A DNA stretch of 64,000 nucleotides from Parachitinimonas caeni. Its GTDB lineage: Bacteria; Pseudomonadota; Gammaproteobacteria; Burkholderiales; Chitinimonadaceae. The notes beneath the pieces are model-generated. The model had not been told where the DNA came from, did not search any database, and saw nothing but the letters and a program-made list of their open reading frames with translations. The position numbers and the translations under genes are program-made. Numbering within the stretch: position 1 is the stretch's first letter; every line of letters begins with the position of its first letter. Below, one piece after another: positions 47,727 through 57,009 of the stretch. The stretch covers positions 18,864 through 82,863 of the forward strand of contig NZ_JARRAF010000021.1 of assembly GCF_030129945.1 (NCBI RefSeq), in the 5' to 3' direction.

Positions 47727-48943
47727 TGGCCTACCAGCTCCCCATTCCTACCGATCTGCTCGAAGAGAGCATCCAGACCGTGGTGCGCCGCTATGGTCGC
47801 CGGCGTTTTGCCTTGGAGCAGCCAGATCAAAGCCTGCAGACCCTGCGCGAAATCGACACCTCGATTGCCAGCCATCTGCAGCATATTTCGCGCTATGCCG
47901 ACGAGGTGGATAGCGCTATCCAGCGCCTGCGCCAGCAAGCTGAGCCCAGCAAGTTGCCTGCCTACCTCTACCTTGATCTGGCACGTCCGCGCCAACTTCT
48001 GGACCAGGCTGCCTATGCCGGGCGCCTGCAACAATACTGCACGCAAGATTACGAAGCCTGCCGCGATGCCCTGTGGCACTACCGCAGTGCTCAATCCGAA
48101 CAATGGCTGGCCAATACCCTGGATGCGGAGGAAAGCAGCCTGCTGCGATTGGGGTTCGAGTTGGGGGCGCGCTATCTGGAGCCACGCTGGACAAAACGAC
48201 TGCTGCGCTGGCGCCATTCGGCGTGGCATGTGGCGGCGTGTCTGGCACTGGCACGCCATGAGCTGAGCGCCGAGGACGAAGCCGATCTGCTGGAGACGGC
48301 GCGTGGTCTGCTGGACCAGCCGGATACCGAAGTGCGGCGGATTGGATTACGGCTTCTGGTTGATCGTGGTTGCGAGCAAGCCATTCCGATTGCGCTGGAC
48401 TGGTTGGATCGGGGCAGGGCACCGGCTGTGGCCTGGGCGGTGGCCACACTGGCGCCCGCGGAGGTGATGGACCGGTTAAACCACCATCCCGAATGGCTGC
48501 AGGGGGCTGATGCGGTGCGTTGTCTCGGGCAGATCGGCACGCTGCCGGCCCTGAACCTGCTGCATACCGTGCTGGAGGGTGAAGCCGGGCTGAAGCTGCT
48601 GCCGTGGATCAATGCCAGCTGCAAGCTGGCGCTCGATTGCGATCTGGAACGCTTGCAGGCGCTGACCTCGGTGGCCGCCGGGCACGCGGCGCTGACCGAG
48701 GCACTGTCGGTAATCCGCGAGGCACCTGCCCAGCAGCGTTGGCGAGGAGGCCAGCCGCTGAACGACTTGAAGGCCAGCCTGCCGGCGGCAGCGGCCCGCG
48801 CGCCGGCACTGATCCGGCAACTGCTGTACTGGGAATTTGGCATGGTCATGCGGGCGCCGTTTGCCCTGCGCGCCGCCGATGTCTGCCACCGGCAGGATAT
48901 GGCGCTGGATTTTATCGGCAGCATGGCGCGTCAGCGCGAGTGA
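47726..48943 (+). CDS. TIGR02270 family HEAT-repeat protein
   Basis: 405 residues, all-helical. ELAARHELSAEDE-type helical repeats (LLETARGLLDQPDTEVRRIGLRLLV, QAIPIALDWL, AVAWAVATLAPAEV) look like PBS-lyase HEAT repeats. The N-terminal LLEESIQTVVRRYGRRRFALEQPD and the central helices fit TIGR02270, a family that occurs in VgrG/Rhs clusters. It probably serves as scaffold or adaptor for effector loading; no enzyme motif is seen. Confidence 0.75.
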   Translation: MAYQLPIPTDLLEESIQTVVRRYGRRRFALEQPDQSLQTLREIDTSIASHLQHISRYADEVDSAIQRLRQQAEPSKLPAYLYLDLARPRQLLDQAAYAGRLQQYCTQDYEACRDALWHYRSAQSEQWLANTLDAEESSLLRLGFELGARYLEPRWTKRLLRWRHSAWHVAACLALARHELSAEDEADLLETARGLLDQPDTEVRRIGLRLLVDRGCEQAIPIALDWLDRGRAPAVAWAVATLAPAEVMDRLNHHPEWLQGADAVRCLGQIGTLPALNLLHTVLEGEAGLKLLPWINASCKLALDCDLERLQALTSVAAGHAALTEALSVIREAPAQQRWRGGQPLNDLKASLPAAAARAPALIRQLLYWEFGMVMRAPFALRAADVCHRQDMALDFIGSMARQRE

Positions 48944-48952
48944 GAGTCCGCT

Positions 48953-49978
48953 ATGTACCTCAACAATCTCAGCCCCTTTCCTGCCGATTGCCGTCCTGAT
49001 CTGGACCTGCAGGGACGGGTTTGCCTGAACCTCGCACTGAAAGCCTCGTTCCGACTCGACAACGGTCTGTTGTTACCGGCAGAGCGGCAGTTGCCGATTC
49101 ACGATGCCCCGGTGCTCTGGCCAGACACCGAGCCGGAACAGGATGGGCCGCGTTACGAAGACGACCTGACCCCGCCCAAGCTGGCAACCGATCTGCTGAT
49201 CAACGCCGTTGCCTATGCACCCGGTAGCCAGCCTTTGACGCAGTTTGAAGTGGGATTGCGAGTGGCGGGGCGAACCGAACGTTTGCGGGTGTTTGGTCCG
49301 CGAGTCTGGCGGCAGTCGGCGTTATTGGGTGGAGGGGGGCGGGCTGTCATCGAAACCCTGGCGCCCATCCGCCATCTGCCGCTACGACTGGCCCTGGCTT
49401 TTGGTGGTGAAGTACGGCGCGAGGGCACGGTGCAGGCACTGGATGCGCGTAATCCCTATGGGCGTGGCTGGTGCGGTGACGATGGGCAGGTCGATGGCGT
49501 CCTGCTGCCGCAGCAAGAGCGGCCGGATACCTTGATTGAGACGCCGCATGATCATCCCGTGCCGGGTTTCTGGGGGGGGTATCCGGCGGATTGCCTGCAT
49601 CGACGCAAGTTGTTTGGCACGCAGGATGCGGAGTGGCTCAGACTGCGTGCCCCCCGGCAAGCTGCCGATTTTGACCCCTATGCCTACTGCACCAGCGACC
49701 CATCTTTGCGTTTCTCTCCCCATTGGCAGGGCGGTGAGCACCTGACGCTATGGCGGCTGACGCCGGACGGGGAATGTCAGGTGCAGATTCCACGCTGGCA
49801 TTGCTGGCTACAGCTGCGCTACGCCGGCGCCGAGCCGCTACGCCAGCGCTTGAAGCTGGATACGGTGCTGGTCGAGCCTGATGAAGGGCGGCTCTGCCTG
49901 ACCTGGCGAGCCCAGCTGCTGCGTTGGCAACATCAGCGCCCGCTGGCTGAGTTGAGCGTCATGGCGGAGGAAGCATGA
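48953..49978 (+). CDS. DUF2169 domain protein, type VI effector adaptor
   Basis: 341 residues. The DUF2169 pattern is clear: VCLNLALKASFRLDNGLLLPAE, YEDDLTPPKLATDLLINAVAYAP, LRVFGPRVWRQ, RNPYGRGWCGDDG and HDHPVPGFWGGYPA. DUF2169 proteins are adaptors needed to load certain effectors onto VgrG or PAAR. The stop overlaps the next start by four bases (ATGA), so the pair are coupled. Confidence 0.85.
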   Translation: MYLNNLSPFPADCRPDLDLQGRVCLNLALKASFRLDNGLLLPAERQLPIHDAPVLWPDTEPEQDGPRYEDDLTPPKLATDLLINAVAYAPGSQPLTQFEVGLRVAGRTERLRVFGPRVWRQSALLGGGGRAVIETLAPIRHLPLRLALAFGGEVRREGTVQALDARNPYGRGWCGDDGQVDGVLLPQQERPDTLIETPHDHPVPGFWGGYPADCLHRRKLFGTQDAEWLRLRAPRQAADFDPYAYCTSDPSLRFSPHWQGGEHLTLWRLTPDGECQVQIPRWHCWLQLRYAGAEPLRQRLKLDTVLVEPDEGRLCLTWRAQLLRWQHQRPLAELSVMAEEA

Positions 49979-51021
49979 AGCCACTTTTGATTGCTGGCAG
50001 CGGCGCGGTCGCTGCCACGGGCACCCGCAGCTGGCAGGTTGCCACCACGCTTGAGGCAGGATTGTCCCGCGTGCAAAAGCTGGCGCGGGGGGCGCATGCC
50101 CTGTGGGCGAATCCTTGCCGTTCGCTGCCACAAACCGTTCGGGTCGAAACCCGGCTGTTTGCGGCGTTGGCTTCGGCAATCGAGGAAGCGCTTGCCGGGT
50201 TGGCCGGTCAGAGCCGACGCCGGGTGCTTTATCTGGCTTTGCCATCGCCCAGTCTGGGCTGGCCGGCCAATCTGGCCGAACGGATGCGGCCCATGCTTGA
50301 TGACCTGTGCCGTCAGCTACTGATCAGCCAGTGGTTGTATGTCTGCGAAGGCGCGGCTGGCGGTTTTTCTGCGGCTGCTGCTGCATTTGAACTGCTGCAG
50401 GCCGAGCCGGAATCCGTGGCCGTGATTGCCGGTGCCGATAACTGGCTGGAGCCGGTTGTGCTGCAACGAGCCTTTGACGCCGGTTGGCTGGTGACCGACA
50501 CCGACGATAGCGGCTTCATTGCGGGCGAAGCCGCAGCGGCAGTGGCGTTGTGTGCCGTTGCGGAGCCCCACCGCCAGCGACGGCAGGCATTGCTGCACCG
50601 GCCGGTCTGTTCTCATAGCACCGGCAGGCATCCTCCACCCCAAGGGGAGCTCGGTGAGTACGCACGTTGGGCAGAAACGTTGCGACGAGCGATTACCGAG
50701 GCGGGCCTGCGTGGCGAGCACCTGTCGGATAGCTGGTCGGATCAGGATGGGGACCTGTGGCGGGTACAAACCGAAAGGGCGGCTTTGGATGCCGCGCAGA
50801 TCCCGACTTCGCAAGTCGAACTTCGCCGGCCAGGAGCGCTGCTGGGGAATGTGGGGGCGGCCTGGGCGCCGTTGCTCTGGACTCTGGTGACCGAGCAGAT
50901 CCGCAACCAGCCCTTGCCCCCTGGCGCTGCGCTGACTACCGCAGCCTCGCTGGGCGGCAGCCTGATTGGCGCAGCGGTGATCGAGCGTAGTGCGCCACCA
51001 CCCGAAGCCGCACTCGATTGA
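49975..51021 (+). CDS. Thiolase-fold (beta-ketoacyl synthase-like) protein of the type VI cluster
   Basis: 348 residues. LLIAGSGAVAATGTRSWQ at the start, the Cys-centred CEGAAGGFSAAAAAFELLQ near residue 125 and SVAVIAGADNWLEP resemble the KAS N-terminal half, with the nucleophilic Cys position kept. The rest is divergent; I do not see the two catalytic His motifs of true condensing enzymes. It is probably a structural or chaperone-like member often found between DUF2169 and Rhs genes. No fatty acid context is present. Confidence 0.65.
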   Translation: MKPLLIAGSGAVAATGTRSWQVATTLEAGLSRVQKLARGAHALWANPCRSLPQTVRVETRLFAALASAIEEALAGLAGQSRRRVLYLALPSPSLGWPANLAERMRPMLDDLCRQLLISQWLYVCEGAAGGFSAAAAAFELLQAEPESVAVIAGADNWLEPVVLQRAFDAGWLVTDTDDSGFIAGEAAAAVALCAVAEPHRQRRQALLHRPVCSHSTGRHPPPQGELGEYARWAETLRRAITEAGLRGEHLSDSWSDQDGDLWRVQTERAALDAAQIPTSQVELRRPGALLGNVGAAWAPLLWTLVTEQIRNQPLPPGAALTTAASLGGSLIGAAVIERSAPPPEAALD

Positions 51022-51057
51022 GTGCCAGAACACCGGGTAGACATTGAGGAACACAGC

Positions 51058-51966
51058 ATGGCAACGCGAGTTTTTGCCAATAACCTGAAGATCGTCAGCG
51101 AGGTATCCGGCGCGACGGTAACCGGCTTACACCCTGCGTTGCTGGCCCCCAAGGGCGATCCGGGGGTGAGTACCTATAAAGGCAGCGCCAACAAGCTGGC
51201 CTTGGCGGTTGAAACCGTGCTTGATCAGCGGCGGCCGGTGGGTAATCAGGCCTCGGCCATGACCTGGGTGTCGCATTCCCCTGAAATCATCATCGGTCCA
51301 ATCAGCAATACCCGCATGGGTTGGGGCACCTTCATCAACGGCTCGAAGAATGTGTTTCACGGCATGTATGCAGCAGTGCGCCATGTCGAGCTGATGATGG
51401 TCAATTCCTTGCAGCGCTTTATTGATAACGTCAGCAAGATCGCGGCCAATCTTGGCGAAGGGTTTGCCCAGATCAGCAAGCAGGATCTCGAAGAACTGGC
51501 CGCACAAATCGGCGAAGAAGCCTTGGCTGATCTGCTGGCCATGCTGAAAGATCCAGCGACCTACGGCAGTCTGGCGCTGGACGTCGGCACCGTTGTGGTA
51601 TCGGGCGCGCTGGATGTGACAGGCGTCGGGGCACCGGCTGGCGTTGCCCTGGCCGCCTGGCGCTTCGGTGACCGGGCGGTCGCAGTCATGGACCAGGCCA
51701 AAGTCCTGGCTGGCGATATGCAGCGGGTGATGGGGGCTGCGCAGACCGCCAGCACCCCGGCCCAGCAAAAAGCGCTGGCGCTGGATTTTCTGAAGAGTGC
51801 CGGTTCGCGTGCGCCTGCCCTGTTGATGGCCCTGATTGCCAAAGTCAAAGCCGGCCGCAAGCTGTCGAGGGAAAAAACACCGCCCGCTCCGAAAGCCGAT
51901 GCGCCATCGGTCGCGAATGTGCCGGGTTCTGCGCCCGCCTCCCAGAAACCCAAATGCGATTGCTGA
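51058..51966 (+). CDS. Hypothetical protein preceding Rhs, possible detached Rhs N-terminal region
   Basis: 302 residues from the ATG at 51058 (AGGA upstream); an earlier ATG at 51022 follows the previous stop directly and has no site. After a soluble N-terminal part (VFANNLKIVSEVSGATVTG, WVSHSPEIIIGPISN) there are hydrophobic helices (LALDVGTVVVSGALDV, GAPAGVALAAWRFGD) and a Lys/Pro-rich tail ending KPKCDC. In many Rhs effectors a PAAR-plus-membrane-helix region is fused to the Rhs core; here the Rhs protein lacks it and this gene stops three bases before it. I do not see a PAAR motif. Role as effector delivery or membrane partner is inference. Confidence 0.6.
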   Translation: MATRVFANNLKIVSEVSGATVTGLHPALLAPKGDPGVSTYKGSANKLALAVETVLDQRRPVGNQASAMTWVSHSPEIIIGPISNTRMGWGTFINGSKNVFHGMYAAVRHVELMMVNSLQRFIDNVSKIAANLGEGFAQISKQDLEELAAQIGEEALADLLAMLKDPATYGSLALDVGTVVVSGALDVTGVGAPAGVALAAWRFGDRAVAVMDQAKVLAGDMQRVMGAAQTASTPAQQKALALDFLKSAGSRAPALLMALIAKVKAGRKLSREKTPPAPKADAPSVANVPGSAPASQKPKCDC

Positions 51967-51969
51967 GCC

Positions 51970-54900
51970 ATGACTGCGACACCTCCTCATCCGCCTGCCG
52001 TGCTTGAGAGCCATTCCGCTTATCCGGTTGTCTACAGCACGGGCGCCAAAATACTGTCTGAAACGGACTTTGCGTTGCCGGGCGCGATCCCCCTCAACTG
52101 GTCGCGCTTCTACCGTTCAACCGAGCGCGAGCGCAATGGCTGGCTGGGTCATGGCTGGACCGTGCCCTATGCGGTGGAATTGCGGCTATCGGCCAGTGCC
52201 ATTCTTTTTTTTGACGAACGCAACCGCCAGATCAGCTGGCCGCTACTGGCAGAGGGCGAAGCGCACTTTGATGTGCGCGAGGGGCTGACGCTTAAACGCG
52301 AAACGGCGGATCGTTATGTGCTGCAAGCCAAGGATGGCGAATGCCGTATCTTTGATCGGCGCTTTGCAGGCCAGTGGCGCCTGCCGTTATCCGCGTTGGA
52401 AGACCGCCACGGCAACGCGCTGCGATTTGACTACCCGGCCACCCCCCAAACCGGCTTGGCCCGACCTGACCGTATCCACGATGCGGACGGTCGTACCTTA
52501 TGGTTGACATGGGGCCAATATGGCCTGGAACAGGTGCGGCTGACGGCGGTAGCTGCCAACGACGGTATCGCCGCCCGCCTTGATGACGGACCACGCCACC
52601 CCCCGTTTGAGTTGATCCTGGCCCGCTACCACTACGCTGCGGCCGGCGATCTGGAACGGGTGGAGCTGCCGGGCGGCGCGGTCTGGCGCTACACCTACGA
52701 CGCTGAACACCGACTGGTGGCCTACACCAACCCGCTGGGCATGGAATACCGGCAGGAATGGCAGGGCGAACGGGTAGTGCGCAGCATTGCCGCCGACGGC
52801 AGCCGCGAGTTGCGGCTGGAATTTGCCGCCCGCCAGACCCGCGTGACCGACGCTACCGGCGCCACCAGCACCTATCTGCTGAACGAGCGGGATGAAGTCA
52901 TCGGCTACATCGACCCGCTGGGCGAACAGATCGCCTCGCCGTTCAACCCGAATGGCCGCCCGGCCGCCGAGACCGACCCCCTCGGCCGCAGCACCCGCTA
53001 CCACTACGACGAACGCGGCAACCTGACCGAGCTGACCGACGCCGCCGGCCAGCGCACCCGTCTGCACTACGACGCCAACGACCGGCCCATCGAACTGATC
53101 GACCCTATGGGCCAAAGCTGGCGCTATGAGTACGACAACCAGGGCAAGCCCCGCATCACTATCGACCCCTTGCAACAGACCACCCAGCTTGACTACGACC
53201 CACGCGGCCGCGTCATCCGCATCGTCGATGCCAAGGGCGGCAGCAAACACCTGGCCTACGACCGTTGGGGCAATCTGGCCACTTACACCGACTGCTCGGG
53301 TTACCGCACTCAGTTTGAACACGACCCGCTGGGCCGCCTGCTGGCGGTGATCGATGCCGAAGGCCAGACCGCCCGTTATCGCTACGATGCCGCCGGCCGC
53401 CTGGCCGAAGCCATCGAACCTGATGGCGCCAGCCACCATTACCACTACGACCCAGCCGGCAACCTCATCGCCTACCGCGACCCTCTGGGCCACACCACCC
53501 ACTACCGCTACGACGGCCACGGCCAGCCCATCGAACGCATTGATGGCCTGGGCCACCGCCTGCGCTACGACTACGACCGGGCCGGGCAATTACTGGCGCT
53601 GATCAACGAAAACGGCGACCGCTACCACTTCCACTACGATGCCGCTGGTCAGCTGATCGAAGAAATCGGCTTCGATGGCCGCCTGCAACGCTACCAATAC
53701 AACGCTGCCGGCGAACTGACCCATCTGATCGAGGCCGGCGGCAGCGATGCCGGCCCTGGCAAGATCACCCACTTCGAACGCGACAAGCTGGGGCGCCTGC
53801 TGCGCAAACGCCACGACGACGGCAGCTCAGCGGAGTACGACTACGACCCGCTCGGCCGGCTGATTGCCGCCCGCAACCCAGCCGCTAGTCTGGCCTTCCG
53901 CTTCGACCCCTTGGGCCAGCTGCTGGAAGAAAGCCAGACCCATGCCGACGGCCACGCCTTTGCCCTCAAACACCGTTACGACCCCCTCGGCAACCGGTTG
54001 GGCACCCAACTACCCGACGGCCGCCAACTCGACTGGCTCTACTACGGCTCGGGCCATCTGCACGGCATCCTGCTCGACGGCCAGCCGCTGGCCGACTTCG
54101 AACGCGACAAACTGCACCGCGAAACCCGCCGTCAGCAAGGCATGCTCAGCAGCCATAGCGACTACGACCCGGCCGGCCGCCTGCTGCGCCAACGCGCCAT
54201 GCGCGCCAATGGCAGCGAAGTGCTACGGCGCGACTACCTCTACGACCGCGCCGGCCAGCTCACCCGCATCACCGACCGCAGCCGGGGCGAAATCAACTAC
54301 CGCTACGACCCCCTGGGCCAACTGCTGGCCGCCGAACGCTATGGCCCCCAAGGCCTGCAGGCTGAGCAGTTCGCCTTCGACCCCGCCCATAACCTGCTGC
54401 CCGCCAACGAACATGGCCGGGCCTGGGGCCAGGTTGAACACAACCAGCTCTACGTGTTCCAGGACCTGCGCTACCAATACGACCAGCACGGCAACATGGT
54501 TGAACGGCGCAAAGGCAGCCACACCACCCAGCACTTTACTTACGACGCCGACCACCAGCTGACCCAGGCCCAAGTCGAACGCCACGGCGTCAGCCAGACC
54601 ACCCACTACCGCTACGACCCCCTGGGCCGCCGCATCGCCAAACAGGATGCGTTTGGTACTACCTACTTCGGGTGGGATGGGGACCGGATGAGCCACGAAC
54701 AGCGTGGCAGCAAACAAACCACCTACCTCTACGAACCCGCCAGCTTTGTGCCCCTGGCCAAGCTCACCGACAACGAGGTCTACCACTACCAGACCGACCA
54801 CCTCGGCACCCCGCTCGAACTGACCGACCAATACGGCTATATCAGCTGGCGCGCCGAATATCGGGCCTGGGGCAATACCCTGAAGGTGGAAGAAGTCGCC

Positions 54901-55551
54901 ACCGACCAACCGCTGCGCTTTCAAGGCCAATACTTCGACACCGAAACCGGCCTGCATTACAACCGCTTCCGCTACTACGACCCCGAGGCAGGGAGGTTTG
55001 TGACGCAGGATCCGATTGGGTTGAATGGCGACGATAATGTGTACGCCTATGTTGCCAGCCCATCGGGATGGCTGGACCCACTCGGCTTAGGTCCGCACCC
55101 GAATCGGGGAAGGAGTGGCAGCAATAGCGGTGGGAGCCAAAATCAAAACAAGGCGCCGCCCTGCCAATCGCGGGCGATGATTCAGCGTGCGGTGCAAAAT
55201 GTTATGGCGAAATATAAGCCGCAGATTCAGGCACTTGATCCGCAAGCTAAAGTTGGTTACCGAGGAAGCTTGGCGCGGGGACGTAAGGGGCCGCATAAAG
55301 GCGGGGGACCGTTTACGCCAACAGACTTCGATATTGATGCGTTTATTGTGAGTGATAAGTTGAAACGAGAGGGTGGGTGGGGTTCCGATATAAAAGAGGT
55401 CATTCCAATTCAAGAGGCTATGGATGCTGAGTTAAGAAAAATTCCTTGTTTAGGAGGAATGCGTAGCGATAAATTTGGATTCAAAATTTTTTCCAGCGCA
55501 GAAATGAAACGAACTATTAATTTGCCTGACGAAGTGCAGGTGAGATTTTGA
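51970..55551 (+). CDS. Rhs repeat effector with nucleotidyltransferase-like C-terminal toxin domain
   Basis: 1193 residues. The N-terminal DUF6531-like part (FALPGAIPLNWSRFYRSTERERNGWLGHGW) leads into many YD repeats (YDERGNLTELTDAAGQ, YDPLGRL and similar) that form the encapsulating shell. The core ends at DPIGLNGDDN (from 1014) and DPLGL (1036-1040), the usual self-cleavage boundary. The last ~150 residues are variable. They contain GYRGSLARG (GS at 1099-1100), a Gly/Lys loop, and TDFDIDAFIV with Asp at 1119, 1121 and 1123, matching the GS...D-x-D signature of the nucleotidyltransferase fold. DNA becomes AT-richer from about 55,340. No N-terminal PAAR. Likely delivered by VgrG. Confidence 0.9.
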   Translation: MTATPPHPPAVLESHSAYPVVYSTGAKILSETDFALPGAIPLNWSRFYRSTERERNGWLGHGWTVPYAVELRLSASAILFFDERNRQISWPLLAEGEAHFDVREGLTLKRETADRYVLQAKDGECRIFDRRFAGQWRLPLSALEDRHGNALRFDYPATPQTGLARPDRIHDADGRTLWLTWGQYGLEQVRLTAVAANDGIAARLDDGPRHPPFELILARYHYAAAGDLERVELPGGAVWRYTYDAEHRLVAYTNPLGMEYRQEWQGERVVRSIAADGSRELRLEFAARQTRVTDATGATSTYLLNERDEVIGYIDPLGEQIASPFNPNGRPAAETDPLGRSTRYHYDERGNLTELTDAAGQRTRLHYDANDRPIELIDPMGQSWRYEYDNQGKPRITIDPLQQTTQLDYDPRGRVIRIVDAKGGSKHLAYDRWGNLATYTDCSGYRTQFEHDPLGRLLAVIDAEGQTARYRYDAAGRLAEAIEPDGASHHYHYDPAGNLIAYRDPLGHTTHYRYDGHGQPIERIDGLGHRLRYDYDRAGQLLALINENGDRYHFHYDAAGQLIEEIGFDGRLQRYQYNAAGELTHLIEAGGSDAGPGKITHFERDKLGRLLRKRHDDGSSAEYDYDPLGRLIAARNPAASLAFRFDPLGQLLEESQTHADGHAFALKHRYDPLGNRLGTQLPDGRQLDWLYYGSGHLHGILLDGQPLADFERDKLHRETRRQQGMLSSHSDYDPAGRLLRQRAMRANGSEVLRRDYLYDRAGQLTRITDRSRGEINYRYDPLGQLLAAERYGPQGLQAEQFAFDPAHNLLPANEHGRAWGQVEHNQLYVFQDLRYQYDQHGNMVERRKGSHTTQHFTYDADHQLTQAQVERHGVSQTTHYRYDPLGRRIAKQDAFGTTYFGWDGDRMSHEQRGSKQTTYLYEPASFVPLAKLTDNEVYHYQTDHLGTPLELTDQYGYISWRAEYRAWGNTLKVEEVATDQPLRFQGQYFDTETGLHYNRFRYYDPEAGRFVTQDPIGLNGDDNVYAYVASPSGWLDPLGLGPHPNRGRSGSNSGGSQNQNKAPPCQSRAMIQRAVQNVMAKYKPQIQALDPQAKVGYRGSLARGRKGPHKGGGPFTPTDFDIDAFIVSDKLKREGGWGSDIKEVIPIQEAMDAELRKIPCLGGMRSDKFGFKIFSSAEMKRTINLPDEVQVRF

Positions 55552-55561
55552 GGAGTGCTAT

Positions 55562-55999
55562 ATGGGAAGTTTGACAATTTTACTGGATAATTCGGACCCC
55601 TTGGATGAGGTTGCCAATAGTATTGGTCTAGCTTTTAATATCCCTTTGATAGAAAATCCAACGGGGGCATACAACGAATATCCTGGGTATGAAGTTAAAT
55701 TTGAAGGTTCCGAAGGTGGACATATTAGACTATTGGGGTCTCCTGCTGATGCGTATTTAATGGAGGAGATTAATAGCCCTTACTCTGAAGAGGAAATGCA
55801 ATATTCTCTTGTTTTGGTTTTTTATGGGGATCTACCTTGTCAAACACAGAGCAGTATGATTTTCTCATCATTGGCTGCGGATGAACTTTGCATGCAAATT
55901 ATTAATTTATTAATTAATAAAAAAGTAAAGATTTACAAGAAAAAGAACCCTCGCTGGGTAGGAGGTGGAGGGCAATATATAGAGTATCCCATAGCATAG
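55562..55999 (+). CDS. Candidate immunity protein for the Rhs toxin
   Basis: 145 residues after a GAGGAG site, 10 bp from the rhs stop, the classic immunity position. It is acidic with IPLIENPTGAYNEYPGYEVKFEGSEGG and ends NPRWVGGGGQYIEYPIA. It is homologous by eye with the protein at 57204-57632 along its length (MGxLT start, NIPL, PGYE, RWVGxGxxxxEY). I do not recognise a named family. It should bind and neutralise the toxin in the cytoplasm. Codon use is AT-rich compared with the core genome. Confidence 0.8.
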   Translation: MGSLTILLDNSDPLDEVANSIGLAFNIPLIENPTGAYNEYPGYEVKFEGSEGGHIRLLGSPADAYLMEEINSPYSEEEMQYSLVLVFYGDLPCQTQSSMIFSSLAADELCMQIINLLINKKVKIYKKKNPRWVGGGGQYIEYPIA

Positions 56000-56127
56000 A
56001 GTGCGGAGAAACTAGGAGAGATCAGGCTTGCCAGCTCCGAAATCGTGGCTTAGGGGCGCAAGGAACCCTCAAAAGACTTACTCCCAGATAAAAGTAGCCT
56101 TAAAGCTATTTCAATAGTGAGGTAGAA

Positions 56128-56418
56128 ATGAAGGAGTTAATTGAAAAATTTTCAGATTTATATGCTCAACTTTATGAGGGTGCGCGATCAAATTCTGGCA
56201 TTGACGAAGATTTACTAGATAAAACAAAACAGGCATTGTTAGAGATACGGGAGGTTAGTCGATATTTGGATTGCCTTCCGAAATCGCTTGTGAATCTTTT
56301 TGTAGATATGCAGGCAGCTTTAATGTCCTGTGCGGATCGACATGAGCCCGAAATGGCAAAGAGAATATTTCGAGCTGCCGATGTGCTGTCGGATATTGCC
56401 AGGGATATTGCAAGTTAA
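56128..56418 (+). CDS. Hypothetical helical protein in immunity array
   Basis: 96 residues, acidic and predicted all-helical (KFSDLYAQLYEGARSNSGIDEDLLDKTKQALLEIREVSRYLDCLP). A GAGG site precedes the ATG by five bases. It fits an orphan immunity gene by place, size and base composition, but no family is recognised and no toxin fragment adjoins it. The 128 bp between it and the previous gene hold nothing I recognise. Confidence 0.6.
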   Translation: MKELIEKFSDLYAQLYEGARSNSGIDEDLLDKTKQALLEIREVSRYLDCLPKSLVNLFVDMQAALMSCADRHEPEMAKRIFRAADVLSDIARDIAS

Positions 56419-56431
56419 TGCGCGGGAGAGA

Positions 56432-57007
56432 ATGTTGGAGAAATTTTCTTTACAAAGTAAGCGCTTGAATATAGTTCGACTGCAAGAAAAATATCCAACC
56501 TCAAGGATTATTGACCTTACGTCCAAGGCAAACATGCCATGGGTAAAATTCAGTCCGTTTTACCCGCATGGAAATATTCCTATTCCATTAAGCAATGATG
56601 CTTATGGGAATTCTGTCGAGGGGATATGGCAGGGGCTGAAGGTTTTTGAGCGTGAGAGCATTGATCCTTCAAAGTTCCTCCTGACAAAAATGGCGGGAAT
56701 CAAACGTACCAGCCGCACATTCGGAAAGGTCATTGGGCATCAAGCTGGGTTGGATTGTCAGCAATTGCTTGGCTATATTGAGGCTCGCAAGAAAATTTAT
56801 CTTCCGGCGTACCGGTGGGTGCTGGATCATTACTTACAAGCCGAGTTAACTGAGTTGAAAATAATGGCCGAGCAACGCCCAATTATTTTCTTGGACTATG
56901 AAACCAATCCTGATATAGAAAACCCCGCAAAACCGCTATCTCACGCCAGCTTGGTAATTTCCTACCTATTAAGCGAGTGGCCTGATTATTCTACTGAGGC
57001 ATTTTAA
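56432..57007 (+). CDS. DUF6939-like protein, distantly NADAR-like
   Basis: 191 residues from the ATG at 56432 (GGGAGAG site); the frame is open back to 56330 but overlaps the previous gene. The central WVKFSPFYPHGNIPIPLS, then SVEGIWQGLKVFE and the late ARKKIYLPAYRWVLDH resemble DUF6939 proteins. The order SPFYP...SVEGIWQGLK also recalls NADAR/YbiA enzymes (SNFYP...EHAYQAxK), which remove ADP-ribose from modified bases or proteins; that link is my inference. In this array it might be an immunity or repair enzyme. Confidence 0.6.
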   Translation: MLEKFSLQSKRLNIVRLQEKYPTSRIIDLTSKANMPWVKFSPFYPHGNIPIPLSNDAYGNSVEGIWQGLKVFERESIDPSKFLLTKMAGIKRTSRTFGKVIGHQAGLDCQQLLGYIEARKKIYLPAYRWVLDHYLQAELTELKIMAEQRPIIFLDYETNPDIENPAKPLSHASLVISYLLSEWPDYSTEAF

Positions 57008-57009
57008 TT

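Noticed and set aside
52498..53589. Long Val/Gly-rich minus-strand frame opposite rhs
   Set aside because: It reflects the YD-repeat codons of rhs read backwards; no start signal.
52900..54700. Regularly spaced DNA repeats that might look like a CRISPR array
   Set aside because: They encode the YD repeats of the Rhs shell (TACGAC-rich), with no identical repeats or unique spacers. No cas genes are present.
44985..55551. A complete type VI secretion system
   Set aside because: Only the VgrG-effector island is here; no sheath, baseplate, membrane complex or ClpV genes are seen in the window.
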